This document shows positions 7,701 to 17,042 of a stretch of 64,000 bases of DNA, one piece after another; the stretch's first letter is position 1, and each line of letters opens with the position of its first letter. The position numbers were made by a program, and so were the translations under genes. Source of the DNA: an uncultured Flavobacteriaceae bacterium (lineage in GTDB: Bacteria > Bacteroidota > Bacteroidia > Flavobacteriales > Flavobacteriaceae); assembly GCA_947504035.1 (NCBI GenBank), contig CANNGA010000015.1, positions 1-64,000 of the forward strand, written 5' to 3'. A model generated the notes under the pieces. The model made no database searches and was not told the origin of the DNA. It saw only the letters and a list, made by a program, of their open reading frames with translations.

Positions 7701-7731
7701 AAAGACTGAAAATGCTTAATTTTCAGTCTTT
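7701..7731 (+). terminator. Terminator of the DUF1761 gene
   Basis: Stem AAAGACTGAAAA (7701-7712) with TTTTCAGTCTTT (7720-7731), loop 7 nt, followed by a T-rich stretch. Confidence 0.8.
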
Positions 7732-7743
7732 ATTTTATCCGAG

Positions 7744-8895
7744 GTGATATACCATAAAATCTATACTTCTGCCGCTGCTATTCCTGAATCTTGGGATGGT
7801 TTAGCACTTGGGGACACATTACTACAAAGACCTTATTTAAAGGCCTTAGAGGCTGCAGCTCCACAAAACATTAGTTTATATTTTGTGGGCATTTTTAAAA
7901 ATGAAATCTTAGTAGGACTGGCTGTTATACAGCGTGTAGAATTGTACCTAAAAGACATGTTTAGAGACCACAAAGTGTCTTGTTTTAAAACTCTTTTAAA
8001 AGACCTCATCTCTAAAGTTCTAAAAGGAAATGTTTTGGTTGTTGGAAACCTTACGCATACTGGCCAACACGGCATGCATTTTAACACAAAGCAGCTATCA
8101 CATTCTGAATTTTACACTGCACTTTTTAAAGCTATTGCTAAATTAAAACTACAGATAGCAGAGGTACATCGCAAAACAATACGAATTGTAATGCTTAAAG
8201 ATTTTTTTCAAAATGATGGCCTATTACATCCTGATTTTTTTCAAAAAGAAGCTCTACATAAGGTTTCCGTTCAACCTAATATGGTTATGCCTATTCGTGG
8301 TGATTGGCATACTCCAGCAGCATATGTCGCTGCCATGACCAAAAAGTATAGAACGCGTTATAAACGCGCTAAAAAGAAACTTAATGGTATTACTTGTCAA
8401 GACATGGATTTAAATGCCATTAAAACACACACCAAACGTTTACACCACCTTTACCTTAACGTGTCTAATACGGCAACGTTTAATACCTTTATTTTACCCG
8501 AACATCATTTTTATATGTACAAATTACATCTTAAAGATGCATTTAAAGTTTTTGGTTATTACTTAAAAGGAGAACTGGTCGGCTTTTTTACTCTCATTGG
8601 TAATGGAAAAACTCTAGAGACTTATTTTTTAGGCTATGCCACAGCCCATCAACACACTAATCAATTGTATTTAAATATGTTGTACGATATGGCAGCCTAT
8701 GCTATAGAGCATGGTTTTTCTTCTGTGGTATACGCTAGAACTGCTATGGAAATTAAAAGTTCTGTAGGTGCGCAAGCAGAACCCATGCAACTCTATATGA
8801 AACATACCAATAGGGTATTAAATGGCATTTTAAAATATGTTTTTAAATTTATGAATCCACAAAAAGAGTGGCAAGAACGACACCCCTTTGGTTAA
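7744..8895 (+). CDS. GNAT/FemAB-like acyltransferase (COG3146-type)
   Basis: The 383-residue cytoplasmic protein has a C-terminal acyl-CoA N-acyltransferase-like half: YRTRYKRAKKKL, then KVFGYYLKGELVGFFTLI, and YLNMLYDMAAYAIEHGFSSVVYARTAMEIKSSVGA, a pattern seen in COG3146/BioF2-like proteins related to FemAB peptidoglycan transferases. Substrate is unknown. The start is GTG at 7744; a stop lies 27 nt upstream and no ATG is in frame nearby. It follows the terminator of the previous gene at 13 nt, so it is presumably a separate unit with a promoter inside or near the hairpin. Confidence 0.7.
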   Translation: MIYHKIYTSAAAIPESWDGLALGDTLLQRPYLKALEAAAPQNISLYFVGIFKNEILVGLAVIQRVELYLKDMFRDHKVSCFKTLLKDLISKVLKGNVLVVGNLTHTGQHGMHFNTKQLSHSEFYTALFKAIAKLKLQIAEVHRKTIRIVMLKDFFQNDGLLHPDFFQKEALHKVSVQPNMVMPIRGDWHTPAAYVAAMTKKYRTRYKRAKKKLNGITCQDMDLNAIKTHTKRLHHLYLNVSNTATFNTFILPEHHFYMYKLHLKDAFKVFGYYLKGELVGFFTLIGNGKTLETYFLGYATAHQHTNQLYLNMLYDMAAYAIEHGFSSVVYARTAMEIKSSVGAQAEPMQLYMKHTNRVLNGILKYVFKFMNPQKEWQERHPFG

Positions 8896-8995
8896 ATTGA
8901 AACACTACAAAAGGTCTTTTTTAAGTTTTAAACAAAATACTATAAGTATTTCTACTTTTTTACGACAAATTTAATCCACAGCATACCAATTTATT

Positions 8996-9505
8996 ATGAA
9001 AAAACTAATCTTATTCTTTTTAATCTTCCCATTGATGAGCAATGCTCAGGACATGAATAACGAAAAATTACAAGAGATCTATACCTCTGTGAGTGATTCT
9101 ATAAACGGTAGGTTAGGAGGTTGGCAATTTTTTGTTAAAAGCACGCCTATTATATCTATTACGGACGAAAACCATAACAGGATGCGCATCATTTCGCCCA
9201 TTCGTGAGGCAACCAATTTAAGCGAGGAACTTATACAAGCCGCTTTGGTCGCTAATTTTCACACAGCTTTAGATGTAAAATATGCGGTTTCAGAAGGTGT
9301 ATTGTGGTCCGTTTTTATTCATCCCTTAAAAGAATTGACCGCACATCAGGTAGAAGATGCTGTTAGCCAAGTGTACCATGCCAATATTAACTTTGGAAGT
9401 ACATTTGCTAGTACTTCCTTAAGTTTCCCAGGCGGTCTTCATAATAGAGAAGCCTCGAAAGAAGAAAAACCAGAAGAAAAGAAAATAGAGTTTAAAAAAT
9501 CATAG
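8996..9505 (+). CDS. Secreted hypothetical protein
   Basis: The 169-residue protein has a clear Sec signal peptide (MKKLILFFLIFPLMSNAQ, cleavage after Ala-Gln region), a compact alpha/beta-looking body (GRLGGWQFFVKST, MRIISPI, ELIQAALVANFHTALDVKYAVSEGVLWSVFIHPL) and a charged Glu/Lys-rich tail. The body resembles small YbjN/CesT-like folds in outline, but no family could be assigned with confidence. Expected in the periplasm. It ends in a strong terminator and stands alone. Confidence 0.7.
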   Translation: MKKLILFFLIFPLMSNAQDMNNEKLQEIYTSVSDSINGRLGGWQFFVKSTPIISITDENHNRMRIISPIREATNLSEELIQAALVANFHTALDVKYAVSEGVLWSVFIHPLKELTAHQVEDAVSQVYHANINFGSTFASTSLSFPGGLHNREASKEEKPEEKKIEFKKS

Positions 9506-9532
9506 ATTTTTAAATCGCACCCTATTAAATAA

Positions 9533-9561
9533 AAAGCGCCTTCTCATTTAGAAGGCGCTTT
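9533..9561. terminator. Terminator between two convergent hypothetical genes
   Basis: Perfect 11-bp GC-rich stem (9533-9543 with 9551-9561, loop 7 nt) with A and T runs on both sides. It serves the plus-strand gene ending at 9505 and probably also the minus-strand gene ending at 9592. Confidence 0.85.
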
Positions 9562-9591
9562 ATCATTTTAGGTCATTAAAATTTTAGTCTC

Positions 9592-10122
9592 TTAAAGTCG
9601 TTTTCGAGTTACAACATCCTTTGGAATATTTAAATTGGTTTTATAATCAGGAAAAATAATAGCTCCCTTTTCTCCTTTTAATTCTCTTGCTTTAACAAAA
9701 CACCAGATTTTAGCTGTAGCATTATAAGTCGCTAAAAGGTAATTTTTAGATTTTGTTCGAGCATTGTCTCTTTTTATCTGGTCATAATTCTCGATAAAAC
9801 AACGGTACTCTCCATTTTCAAAAACAACATCAGAAACGTTTTTAGCACTTGCTTTTTCATAAGCCCACGTTCTGTTCTTTTTAAATTTTGCGTACGTTTT
9901 TTTTAAAGACGCTAGTGTTTTGGCTTTACCACCATTTGTTTCTATAACATTAGGGTGGGTATGTTTGACTACGGTTTCATAATCTAATTTCAGCTTTGCT
10001 TTGTTGAAAATCTTAGCATCTCTAAGCGCAGAGGCTTTTAACTCTTCTGTCGTTTGTGCAAACGAAAAGCTACTTATAACCATAAGTAGGACTAGTAGGT
10101 AAGGGGTCTTTTTATTCATCAT
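9592..10122 (-). CDS. Secreted hypothetical protein, possibly NTF2-like
   Basis: The 176-residue protein begins with a signal peptide ending SFAQ. The mature part has LDYETVVKHTHPNVIETNGGKAKTLASLKKTY, an arrangement reminiscent of NTF2/SnoaL-like folds (a helix, then a conical sheet), followed by Lys/Arg-rich strands. No catalytic motif is visible. Its start overlaps the end of the SPFH gene by 11 nt, so the two are co-translated. Either of two adjacent ATGs (10122 or 10119) may be used. Confidence 0.7.
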   Translation of the reverse strand: MMNKKTPYLLVLLMVISSFSFAQTTEELKASALRDAKIFNKAKLKLDYETVVKHTHPNVIETNGGKAKTLASLKKTYAKFKKNRTWAYEKASAKNVSDVVFENGEYRCFIENYDQIKRDNARTKSKNYLLATYNATAKIWCFVKARELKGEKGAIIFPDYKTNLNIPKDVVTRKRL

Positions 10123-11041
10123 CTTTTTTCTTTTTAGAATTGTTTTTCATGGCTTCTCCAATTTGATTACTTGCTGTAAAACTGGCTACCATATCATTTA
10201 ACATGTTGCTTCCGGCTTGTGGGGCATTTGGCAGTAATATCAAATTACTATTGGTTTCTTCTCCTAAAGATTGTAATGTATCATAATGTTGCGTAACTAC
10301 AATAAGTGCAGATGCTTCCTGGCTATTAATACCAACTCGGTTTAATACTTCTACAGATTCTTCTAAACCACGCGCTATTTCACGACGTTGGTCTGCGATA
10401 CCTTGTCCTTGTAAACGCTTACTTTCTGCTTCTGCTTTCGCTTTTTCTACAATTAATATACGCTGTGCATCACCTTCAAACTGTGCTGCTATTTTTTCAC
10501 GTTCTGAAGCATTAATACGGTTCATGGCTTCTTTTACCTGTGCATCTGGATCTATATCTGTTACTAGGGTTTTAATAATATCATAACCATATTCTATCAT
10601 CGCATCATTCAATTCCGATTTTACGGCAATAGCAATATCATCTTTTCTAACAAATACATCATCTAATTTCATTTTTGGTACTTCTGCACGTACCACATCA
10701 AACACATAACTTGTAATTTGGTCGTGAGGATAGTCTAACTTATAAAAAGCATCATATACTTTTTCTCGAATTACTTTGTACTGTACAGATACTTTTAAGC
10801 GTACAAATACATCATCTAAAGTCTTCGTTTCTATAATAACATCTAGCTGTTGTATTTTAAGACTTAATTTTCCAGCAATTCGATCTACTAAAGGTATTTT
10901 TAATTGCAATCCAGAATGGCGAATGCTTTGAAACCTACCAAAGCGTTCTATAATCGCAGCTGTTTGTTGCTTCACAATAAAGAAAGCGGATATGAAAATA
11001 AATAAGCCAATAACAATAATTGGAATGAAAAAGAAATTCAT
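10112..11041 (-). CDS. SPFH/band-7 (stomatin-like) membrane protein
   Basis: The 309-residue protein has an N-terminal membrane anchor (residues 4-24), then an SPFH domain beginning TAAIIERFGRFQSIRHSGLQLKIPLVDRI. The YDAFYKLDYPHDQITSYVFDVVRAEVPKMKLDDVF segment matches the plant HIR-like branch. A helical region with AEAESKRLQGQGIADQRREIARGL follows, then a Lys-rich tail. Such proteins form large membrane-bound oligomers and act as scaffolds in lipid microdomains. It is the first gene of a two-gene unit with the small secreted protein. Confidence 0.88.
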   Translation of the reverse strand: MNFFFIPIIVIGLFIFISAFFIVKQQTAAIIERFGRFQSIRHSGLQLKIPLVDRIAGKLSLKIQQLDVIIETKTLDDVFVRLKVSVQYKVIREKVYDAFYKLDYPHDQITSYVFDVVRAEVPKMKLDDVFVRKDDIAIAVKSELNDAMIEYGYDIIKTLVTDIDPDAQVKEAMNRINASEREKIAAQFEGDAQRILIVEKAKAEAESKRLQGQGIADQRREIARGLEESVEVLNRVGINSQEASALIVVTQHYDTLQSLGEETNSNLILLPNAPQAGSNMLNDMVASFTASNQIGEAMKNNSKKKKDDE

Positions 11042-11088
11042 ATGATAACGTTTTTAAAAAATTAAAATAAAGGACTACTAATTTAAGT

Positions 11089-11096
11089 TATATTTG
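11089..11096 (+). promoter_or_regulatory. TAnnTTTG element of the beta-barrel gene
   Basis: TATATTTG lies 21 nt upstream of ATG 11118. An alternative TTG start (11094) falls inside this element, which argues for ATG 11118. Confidence 0.55.
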
Positions 11097-11117
11097 ACTA
11101 TTTATACCCTAAATATA

Positions 11118-11801
11118 ATGAAAATTAACAAGTTGTCTATATTAGTTGCTATTGGTCTATGTTTTGTTACACAAAGTTGGGCTCAAAAAGGTCGTTATCG
11201 CATTTCTAATGGCTTTTCTATATGGGGAGGAGTGACCCTTTTTGATATAACTACAGATAATTTTAACACCTCTCAAGACACTGGTTTTTTAGGAGGCATT
11301 GCAGCAACGGTAGACCTTCCTCACAAATGGTATAACCTTAGTTTTGGTATGCAATTTTCTGAAAGTAATATAGGTATTGCAGGACGTCCTACTTTAAACA
11401 GTACCGAAGAAATCTTTATTAATTACAAGATGTTAGCTGTACAACTTAGTGGTTTATTACACATTAAACTAATACCAAAACACCTTACGATAGATCTTGG
11501 CCCCATGTTGCAGTATAATGGCAACCTAGAATTGAAAGATGCAGATCAAGAAAGATACTTTATCACTAATTACGCAAATCTATCCGCAGAAGCCATTAGT
11601 CCTATTTCGCAATTCAATGTAAATGGAGCCGTAGGTATTTCTGCTGGCATAAAACATCTTAAGTTAAGAGCACAATACATTTATGGGTTTACTAATACGC
11701 TTCAAAATCTAAACCGTGAAGATTTAAATACGTTAGGGGGCGCTAGTGAATTTAAAGGCAACCAAACGCTATTAGTACTAGGAGCTGTAGTATCGTTTTA
11801 A
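11118..11801 (+). CDS. Outer-membrane beta-barrel protein (PorT-like family)
   Basis: From ATG 11118 the protein is 227 residues with a signal peptide (KLSILVAIGLCFVTQSWAQ). The mature part consists of alternating strands with aromatic ends (GFSIWGGVTLFDI, WYNLSFGMQFSES, HLTIDLGPMLQYNG, HLKLRAQYIYGFTN) and a final strand LLVLGAVVSF ending in Phe, the outer-membrane assembly signal. It fits the 8-10 stranded OMP_b-brl families abundant in Bacteroidota. Function is unknown. Monocistronic by its own promoter and terminator. Confidence 0.82.
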   Translation: MKINKLSILVAIGLCFVTQSWAQKGRYRISNGFSIWGGVTLFDITTDNFNTSQDTGFLGGIAATVDLPHKWYNLSFGMQFSESNIGIAGRPTLNSTEEIFINYKMLAVQLSGLLHIKLIPKHLTIDLGPMLQYNGNLELKDADQERYFITNYANLSAEAISPISQFNVNGAVGISAGIKHLKLRAQYIYGFTNTLQNLNREDLNTLGGASEFKGNQTLLVLGAVVSF

Positions 11802-11805
11802 AAAA

Positions 11806-11839
11806 GAAAGGCTTTAGATTTAAGAATCTAAAGCCTTTC
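11806..11839. terminator. Bidirectional terminator (beta-barrel gene and gltX)
   Basis: Perfect 15-bp stem (11806-11820 with 11825-11839, 4-nt loop) between convergent genes. Confidence 0.85.
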
Positions 11840-11864
11840 AGTACATATGTTTAAATTTATAGTA

Positions 11865-13376
11865 CTATAATTCAGCAATTACTTTCTCAATACGTTTTAC
11901 TGTTTCGTTTTTACCAATCATATAGATAATATCAAAGACATCTGGTCCTTGTAAAGCTCCAACTAAAGCTAAACGCAATGGCATCATTACTTTACCAAAA
12001 CCTATCTCGTTAGTGGTAATCCAACCTTTAATTTCTGTTTGCAATGTGTCTACAGTAAAGTCATCTATTTGCGACACTAGTGTTTTCACAGTTTCTAAAA
12101 TAGCAGCAGTACCGTCTTTAAACGCTTTTTTAGAAGCCTTAGCATCGTAAGCCGTTGGTGCTACAAAAAAGAAGTGGCTTAACTCCCAGAAATCGTCAAC
12201 AAACGTAGCCCGTTCTTTAATTAAATCGATAACCATTGCAATGTAATTGTTATCTATTTCAGACAATTCAGGACGTTGAGCTTTAAAAGCTTCTGCCAAA
12301 ATAGTGCTGTCTTGGTTTTGCATGTAATGGTGATTAAACCATTTTGTTTTATCTGGATCGAAACGTGCTCCAGATTTGTTTACTTTATCTAAATCGAAAG
12401 CTTCTATTAAACCTTCCATAGAAAATAGCTCTTGTTCTGTTCCTGGATTCCAACCTAAAAAGGCTAAGAAGTTAACCATAGCTTCAGGAAAATAACCGTC
12501 TTCTTTATAACCACGGGAAATGTCTGCAGTTTTAGGGTCTTTCCATTCTAAAGGAAATACAGGGAATCCTAACTTATCACCATCACGCTTGCTTAGTTTT
12601 CCTTTTCCTGTTGGTTTTAAAATTAGTGGCAAATGCGCAAATTCTGGTGCATCCCATCCCAATGCAGTGTACAATTGGTAATGCAGTGCTAGAGAAGGCA
12701 ACCATTCTTCACCTCGAATAACGTGTGTGATCTCCATTAAATGATCGTCCACAATGTTAGCAAGGTGATAGGTAGGCATCCCATCACTTTTAAACAATAC
12801 CTTATCATCTAAAATATTTGTATCTATTTTAATGTCGCCTCTAATCCTATCTTTTAAATGCAAGGTTTCGTCTTGAGGTGATTTAAAACGAATCACATAG
12901 GCATCGCCTGCTTCTAATTTTTCATTTACAACCGCTTCTGGTAGTGCTAAAGAATTTTCCAATTGCATGCGATTGTGCCAATTGTAAATAAAGGTTTTCC
13001 CATTGGCCTCATCACTTTTACGTTGCGCATCTAAAGCTTCAGCTGTATCAAATGCATAATAGGCATGTCCTGATGCAATAAGAGTTTCGGCATATGTTTT
13101 ATAAACCGCTTTGCGTTCACTTTGACGGTATGGTCCATAATTACCTTTTTGCATCGGACTTTCATCGGCTGGCATACCACACCAATTTAGCGCATCTATT
13201 ATGTACTGTTCTGCACCTTCTACATAACGGCTTTGATCGGTATCTTCTATTCTTAGAATAAATGTACCCTTATGCTTTTTAGCAAATAAATAGTTAAATA
13301 ATGCGGTACGAACTCCTCCAATATGTAAAGGACCTGTAGGACTAGGTGCAAAGCGCACACGAACGTTTTTGTTCAT
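11865..13376 (-). CDS. gltX: Glutamyl-tRNA synthetase
   Basis: Class I synthetase charging tRNA-Glu. The 503-residue protein begins VRVRFAPSPTGPLHIGGVRTALFNYLFA with the HIGH counterpart HIGG, has the GEEWLPSLALHYQLY segment, and KLSKRDG as the KMSKS motif near residue 257. Length is normal for Bacteroidota GltX. A separate GlnRS is also encoded in this window, so a tRNA-Gln transamidation pathway need not depend on this enzyme. It is a single gene with its own promoter element. Confidence 0.97.
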   Translation of the reverse strand: MNKNVRVRFAPSPTGPLHIGGVRTALFNYLFAKKHKGTFILRIEDTDQSRYVEGAEQYIIDALNWCGMPADESPMQKGNYGPYRQSERKAVYKTYAETLIASGHAYYAFDTAEALDAQRKSDEANGKTFIYNWHNRMQLENSLALPEAVVNEKLEAGDAYVIRFKSPQDETLHLKDRIRGDIKIDTNILDDKVLFKSDGMPTYHLANIVDDHLMEITHVIRGEEWLPSLALHYQLYTALGWDAPEFAHLPLILKPTGKGKLSKRDGDKLGFPVFPLEWKDPKTADISRGYKEDGYFPEAMVNFLAFLGWNPGTEQELFSMEGLIEAFDLDKVNKSGARFDPDKTKWFNHHYMQNQDSTILAEAFKAQRPELSEIDNNYIAMVIDLIKERATFVDDFWELSHFFFVAPTAYDAKASKKAFKDGTAAILETVKTLVSQIDDFTVDTLQTEIKGWITTNEIGFGKVMMPLRLALVGALQGPDVFDIIYMIGKNETVKRIEKVIAEL

Positions 13377-13434
13377 TTTAATATAAATTAATTCAATGCC
13401 AAATTAATGGCTTAATCTGACAGTAATAACGCTG

Positions 13435-13442
13435 CAAAGATA
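13435..13442 (-). promoter_or_regulatory. TAnnTTTG element of gltX
   Basis: TATCTTTG on the minus strand, about 58 nt upstream of ATG 13376. Confidence 0.45.
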
Positions 13443-13532
13443 CAATTAACACATAATTATAAAGGGTGCAAAAAATAAAATTGTAGTTTAGTAGTTTAAT
13501 CGGCTTAAAGCCATTGTGTTTACCCCAAAAAC

Positions 13533-16500
13533 ATGGATAATTTTAAAAATATACAGGATAAATTAGAGCGTTTTATAAAACGTTACCATACCAACGAGTT
13601 GCTAAAAGGTACTATCCTTTTTTTTGCAATTGGTGTTTTATATTTTCTATTCACCCTTTTAATAGAACATTTTTTATGGCTAAATACTACAGCTAGAACC
13701 TTACTATTCTGGATATTTATTGTTGTAGAATTGGCCTTACTTACCAAATTTATAATACTGCCTTTAGCAAAATTATTCAAACTAAAGCAAGGTATCGATT
13801 ACCATGAAGCTGCAAAAATTATAGGCACGCACTTTCCAGAAGTAGATGATAAATTATTGAACGTTATTCAACTTAAAAATAGTAAGACCACTTCTGAGTT
13901 ATTATTGGCAAGTATCGATCAAAAGGCTGTTGCTTTAAAACCTGTGCCTTTTAAACTTGCTATCAATTTTAAGCAAAACCTTGGCTATTTAAAATATGCT
14001 GTAATCCCTATTGCAATTATTTTACTTACTTATTTCACAGGTCATTTTAACTGGTTTAGTGATAGTTATAAACGTGTCGTAGATTATAATACCGCATACG
14101 AGCCCCCAGCACCATTTCAGTTTTTTGTGGTCAATGAGTCGTTGCAAGCCATCGAGGGGAAAGACTTTAAGTTGCTTGTAAAAACTGCTGGAGATATTGT
14201 GCCAGAAAATGCTCAAATCACCTATAATGATGAAACCTATTTTTTACAGCAAACAGGAGTAGGCACTTTCGAATATGTTTTTTCTCAACCTAGAGAAACA
14301 CTTACATTTAATTTTTCTGCTAATACGGTATCTTCAAAACCTTATACCTTACATGTTGTACAAACACCTTCTTTACTTAGTTTTGAAATGGCTTTAGAAT
14401 ATCCAAACCATACCAAAAAGAAAAACGAAACATTTAAAAGTACAGGGAATGCTGTTGTTCCTGAGGGAACAAAAATTACGTGGCAATTGCAAACCAAGTC
14501 TACAGATCAAGTTCATTTATATGCTAAAGATACACTAGATTTTTCCACAACGTCTAAATCACAATTTGCCGCATCTAAAACAGTTTACAATTCTTTAGAT
14601 TATACATTAAGTACAAGTAACAAGGCGCTTAAAAATTATGAGAATTTAGCCTTTGGTATCGATGTTGTTAAAGATCAATTTCCAGAACTAAATGTGCAAA
14701 TGAAAGTAGATAGTTTGGATTTACAAAGTTTGTATTTTTATGGGCAGGTTAGTGATGATTATGGCTTAAGCAAATTACAATTGGTTTACTATCCTACAGA
14801 GGATGCTTCTCTTATTAAAACGAAAATTATCCCTGTAAACAGTTCTAATGTTTTAGATTTTATTGCTGCGTTTCCTGATAATTTAGAGGTTAACGCTGGT
14901 ACCTCTTATCAATTGTACTTCCAAGTCTTTGACAATGATATTATTAATACCTATAAAAGTAAAAAAAGTCCTATTTTCAATTATCGTAAACGCACACTAA
15001 ACGAAGAAAAAGACAAGCAGTTACAAGAACAAAATGAAAGTATTAAAGACCTTAATAAGTCTCTAAATAAATTTGAAGAGCAAGAACGTCGTTTGAAACA
15101 ATTAAGCAAAACGAGTAAGGAAAAAAAGAATTTAAATTTTAACGATAAGAAAAAATTAGCTTCGTTTTTTAAACGTCAAAAAGAACAAGATGATCTTATG
15201 AAAAGCTTTAATAAAAAGCTTAAAGAAAATCTAGAAAAATTCGAAAAAGAAAACCCTATTGAGAATGATCCTTTAAAAGAAGATTTAAAAAAGCGCTTAG
15301 AGGACAACGAAAAACAACTTAAAAAAGACGAAAAGGTTTTAGAAGAGCTTAAAAAAATTCAAGAAAAAATCAATACTGAAAAATTGGTTAAAAAACTTGA
15401 TGACGTTGCCAAACAAAACAAAAATAAAAAGCGAAGTTTAGAGCAACTGCTAGAACTTACGAAACGTTTTTATGTAGAGAAAAAATTAGAAAAATTAGCA
15501 GATGATTTACAACAATTAGCCAAAGCACAAGAGAAACTTTCTAAAGCAAAAACAGAAGAAAACACCAAAGAAAAACAGGAGGCTTTAAATGAAGAATTCA
15601 AAAAATTTCAGAAAGAGATTGAAACTCTAAAAAAAGAAAGCAACGCTTTAAAAAAACCTGTGGACATTCCCCAAGATAAGCTTGATGAAAAAGAGGTTAA
15701 CGATGCGCAACAAAAAGCTACAGAGGCTTTAGAACAAAAAGAAACTGAAGATAAAAAGGCAGCTGAAGACAAGGAATCCAAAAAACAAAAACAACAAGAA
15801 CAACTTAAAGACGCGCAAAAAAACCAGAAAAAGGCAGCTCAAAAAATGAAGCAAATGAGTAGCAGCATGCAAAATATGATGCAGTCTATGAGTGGTGAAA
15901 AAATGGAGGAAGACACCGAAATGCTACGTCAAGTTTTAGATAATTTAGTTTTGTTTTCTTTTGATGAGGAAGCTGTAATGAACCAATTTAAATCTATAGA
16001 TGTTAACCATACTAATTATGCAGATTATTTAAAACAACAAAGCTACCTTAGAGAACATTTTGAACATATAGATGATAGTTTATTTGCTCTATCGTTAAGA
16101 CAGCCCAAACTGTCTGAAGAGGTCAATAAAGAAATTGCTGATGTATATTTTAATATTGATAAATCTTTAGAGCAATTAGCAGAAAATCAACTGTACCAAG
16201 GTGTGTCGAATCAACAATTTGCTGTCACTGCTGCAAATAATTTAGCAGACATCCTTAGTGATATTTTAGATAATATGCAGGAAAGCATGAGCATGTCTAT
16301 GGGTAAAGGCGGAGAAGGAGATATGCAATTACCAGATATTATTATGAGCCAAGAGCAACTTAATAAAATGATGCAACAAGGTTTAGAAAAAGGTAAAAAA
16401 GGAAAACCTGAAGGGCAGAAGGGCGAACAAAAAGGAGATGGAGAAAAAGAGGGCAAAGAGGGACAATCTGGACAAAAAGGACAACAAGGAAAAGAAGGGA

Positions 16501-17042
16501 AACAACAAGGCGAAGGTAACGATGGTGCTGAAGGCAAAAATGGTAAAAAAGGGAAAGGGAAAGGCGAAGGTAAAAACGGCAAAGACGGATCTCAATCTGG
16601 TGGCGAAGGTGAAGGCAATCAGCAGGGTGACAATGAAGCCTTACTGTATGAGATTTACAAACAACAACAACAGCTAAGACAAGCTTTAAATGAGCGTTTA
16701 AAAAAAGAGGGCAAAGGAGGCCTTGGTGGTCAACTTTCCAGACAAATGGAAGATGTAGAATTAGATTTATTGAACAAAGGATTTACAAATCAAACACTAC
16801 AAAAAATGACGCAAATCAAACACCAATTATTGAAACTTGAAAATGCTACATTTCAACAAGGGAAAGATACTAAAAGAGAATCTGAAACAAATAAAAAGGA
16901 CTTTAATCCAAACACCAATAGCCAGATTCCTAATGCAAAACAATATTTTCAAACGACAGAAATATTAAATAGACAAGCTTTACCTTTGCAGCATATATAT
17001 AAGAAAAAAGTACAGCAGTATTTTAAGCAAGCCAATGATTAG
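13533..17042 (+). CDS. DUF4175 family large membrane protein
   Basis: The 1169-residue protein has two N-terminal membrane helices (about 25-45 and 58-78) and a third near 150, a beta-rich extracytoplasmic region (200-480), a very long charged coiled coil (about 485-790, rich in Lys/Glu/Gln), a helical part, then a low-complexity Gly/Lys/Gln/Glu stretch (about 950-1032) that reads like short collagen-type repeats, and a helical C terminus. This order is that of DUF4175, a Bacteroidota family sometimes mislabelled ATPase; no nucleotide-binding motif is present. Function unknown, probably envelope-associated. Its end overlaps ybeY by 8 nt, so they are co-transcribed. Confidence 0.85.
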   Translation: MDNFKNIQDKLERFIKRYHTNELLKGTILFFAIGVLYFLFTLLIEHFLWLNTTARTLLFWIFIVVELALLTKFIILPLAKLFKLKQGIDYHEAAKIIGTHFPEVDDKLLNVIQLKNSKTTSELLLASIDQKAVALKPVPFKLAINFKQNLGYLKYAVIPIAIILLTYFTGHFNWFSDSYKRVVDYNTAYEPPAPFQFFVVNESLQAIEGKDFKLLVKTAGDIVPENAQITYNDETYFLQQTGVGTFEYVFSQPRETLTFNFSANTVSSKPYTLHVVQTPSLLSFEMALEYPNHTKKKNETFKSTGNAVVPEGTKITWQLQTKSTDQVHLYAKDTLDFSTTSKSQFAASKTVYNSLDYTLSTSNKALKNYENLAFGIDVVKDQFPELNVQMKVDSLDLQSLYFYGQVSDDYGLSKLQLVYYPTEDASLIKTKIIPVNSSNVLDFIAAFPDNLEVNAGTSYQLYFQVFDNDIINTYKSKKSPIFNYRKRTLNEEKDKQLQEQNESIKDLNKSLNKFEEQERRLKQLSKTSKEKKNLNFNDKKKLASFFKRQKEQDDLMKSFNKKLKENLEKFEKENPIENDPLKEDLKKRLEDNEKQLKKDEKVLEELKKIQEKINTEKLVKKLDDVAKQNKNKKRSLEQLLELTKRFYVEKKLEKLADDLQQLAKAQEKLSKAKTEENTKEKQEALNEEFKKFQKEIETLKKESNALKKPVDIPQDKLDEKEVNDAQQKATEALEQKETEDKKAAEDKESKKQKQQEQLKDAQKNQKKAAQKMKQMSSSMQNMMQSMSGEKMEEDTEMLRQVLDNLVLFSFDEEAVMNQFKSIDVNHTNYADYLKQQSYLREHFEHIDDSLFALSLRQPKLSEEVNKEIADVYFNIDKSLEQLAENQLYQGVSNQQFAVTAANNLADILSDILDNMQESMSMSMGKGGEGDMQLPDIIMSQEQLNKMMQQGLEKGKKGKPEGQKGEQKGDGEKEGKEGQSGQKGQQGKEGKQQGEGNDGAEGKNGKKGKGKGEGKNGKDGSQSGGEGEGNQQGDNEALLYEIYKQQQQLRQALNERLKKEGKGGLGGQLSRQMEDVELDLLNKGFTNQTLQKMTQIKHQLLKLENATFQQGKDTKRESETNKKDFNPNTNSQIPNAKQYFQTTEILNRQALPLQHIYKKKVQQYFKQAND

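Noticed and set aside
16211-16595. Minus-strand ORFs rich in Pro/Ser/Phe opposite the DUF4175 gene
   Set aside because: They mirror the low-complexity Gly/Lys/Gln region and have no independent start signal or homology.
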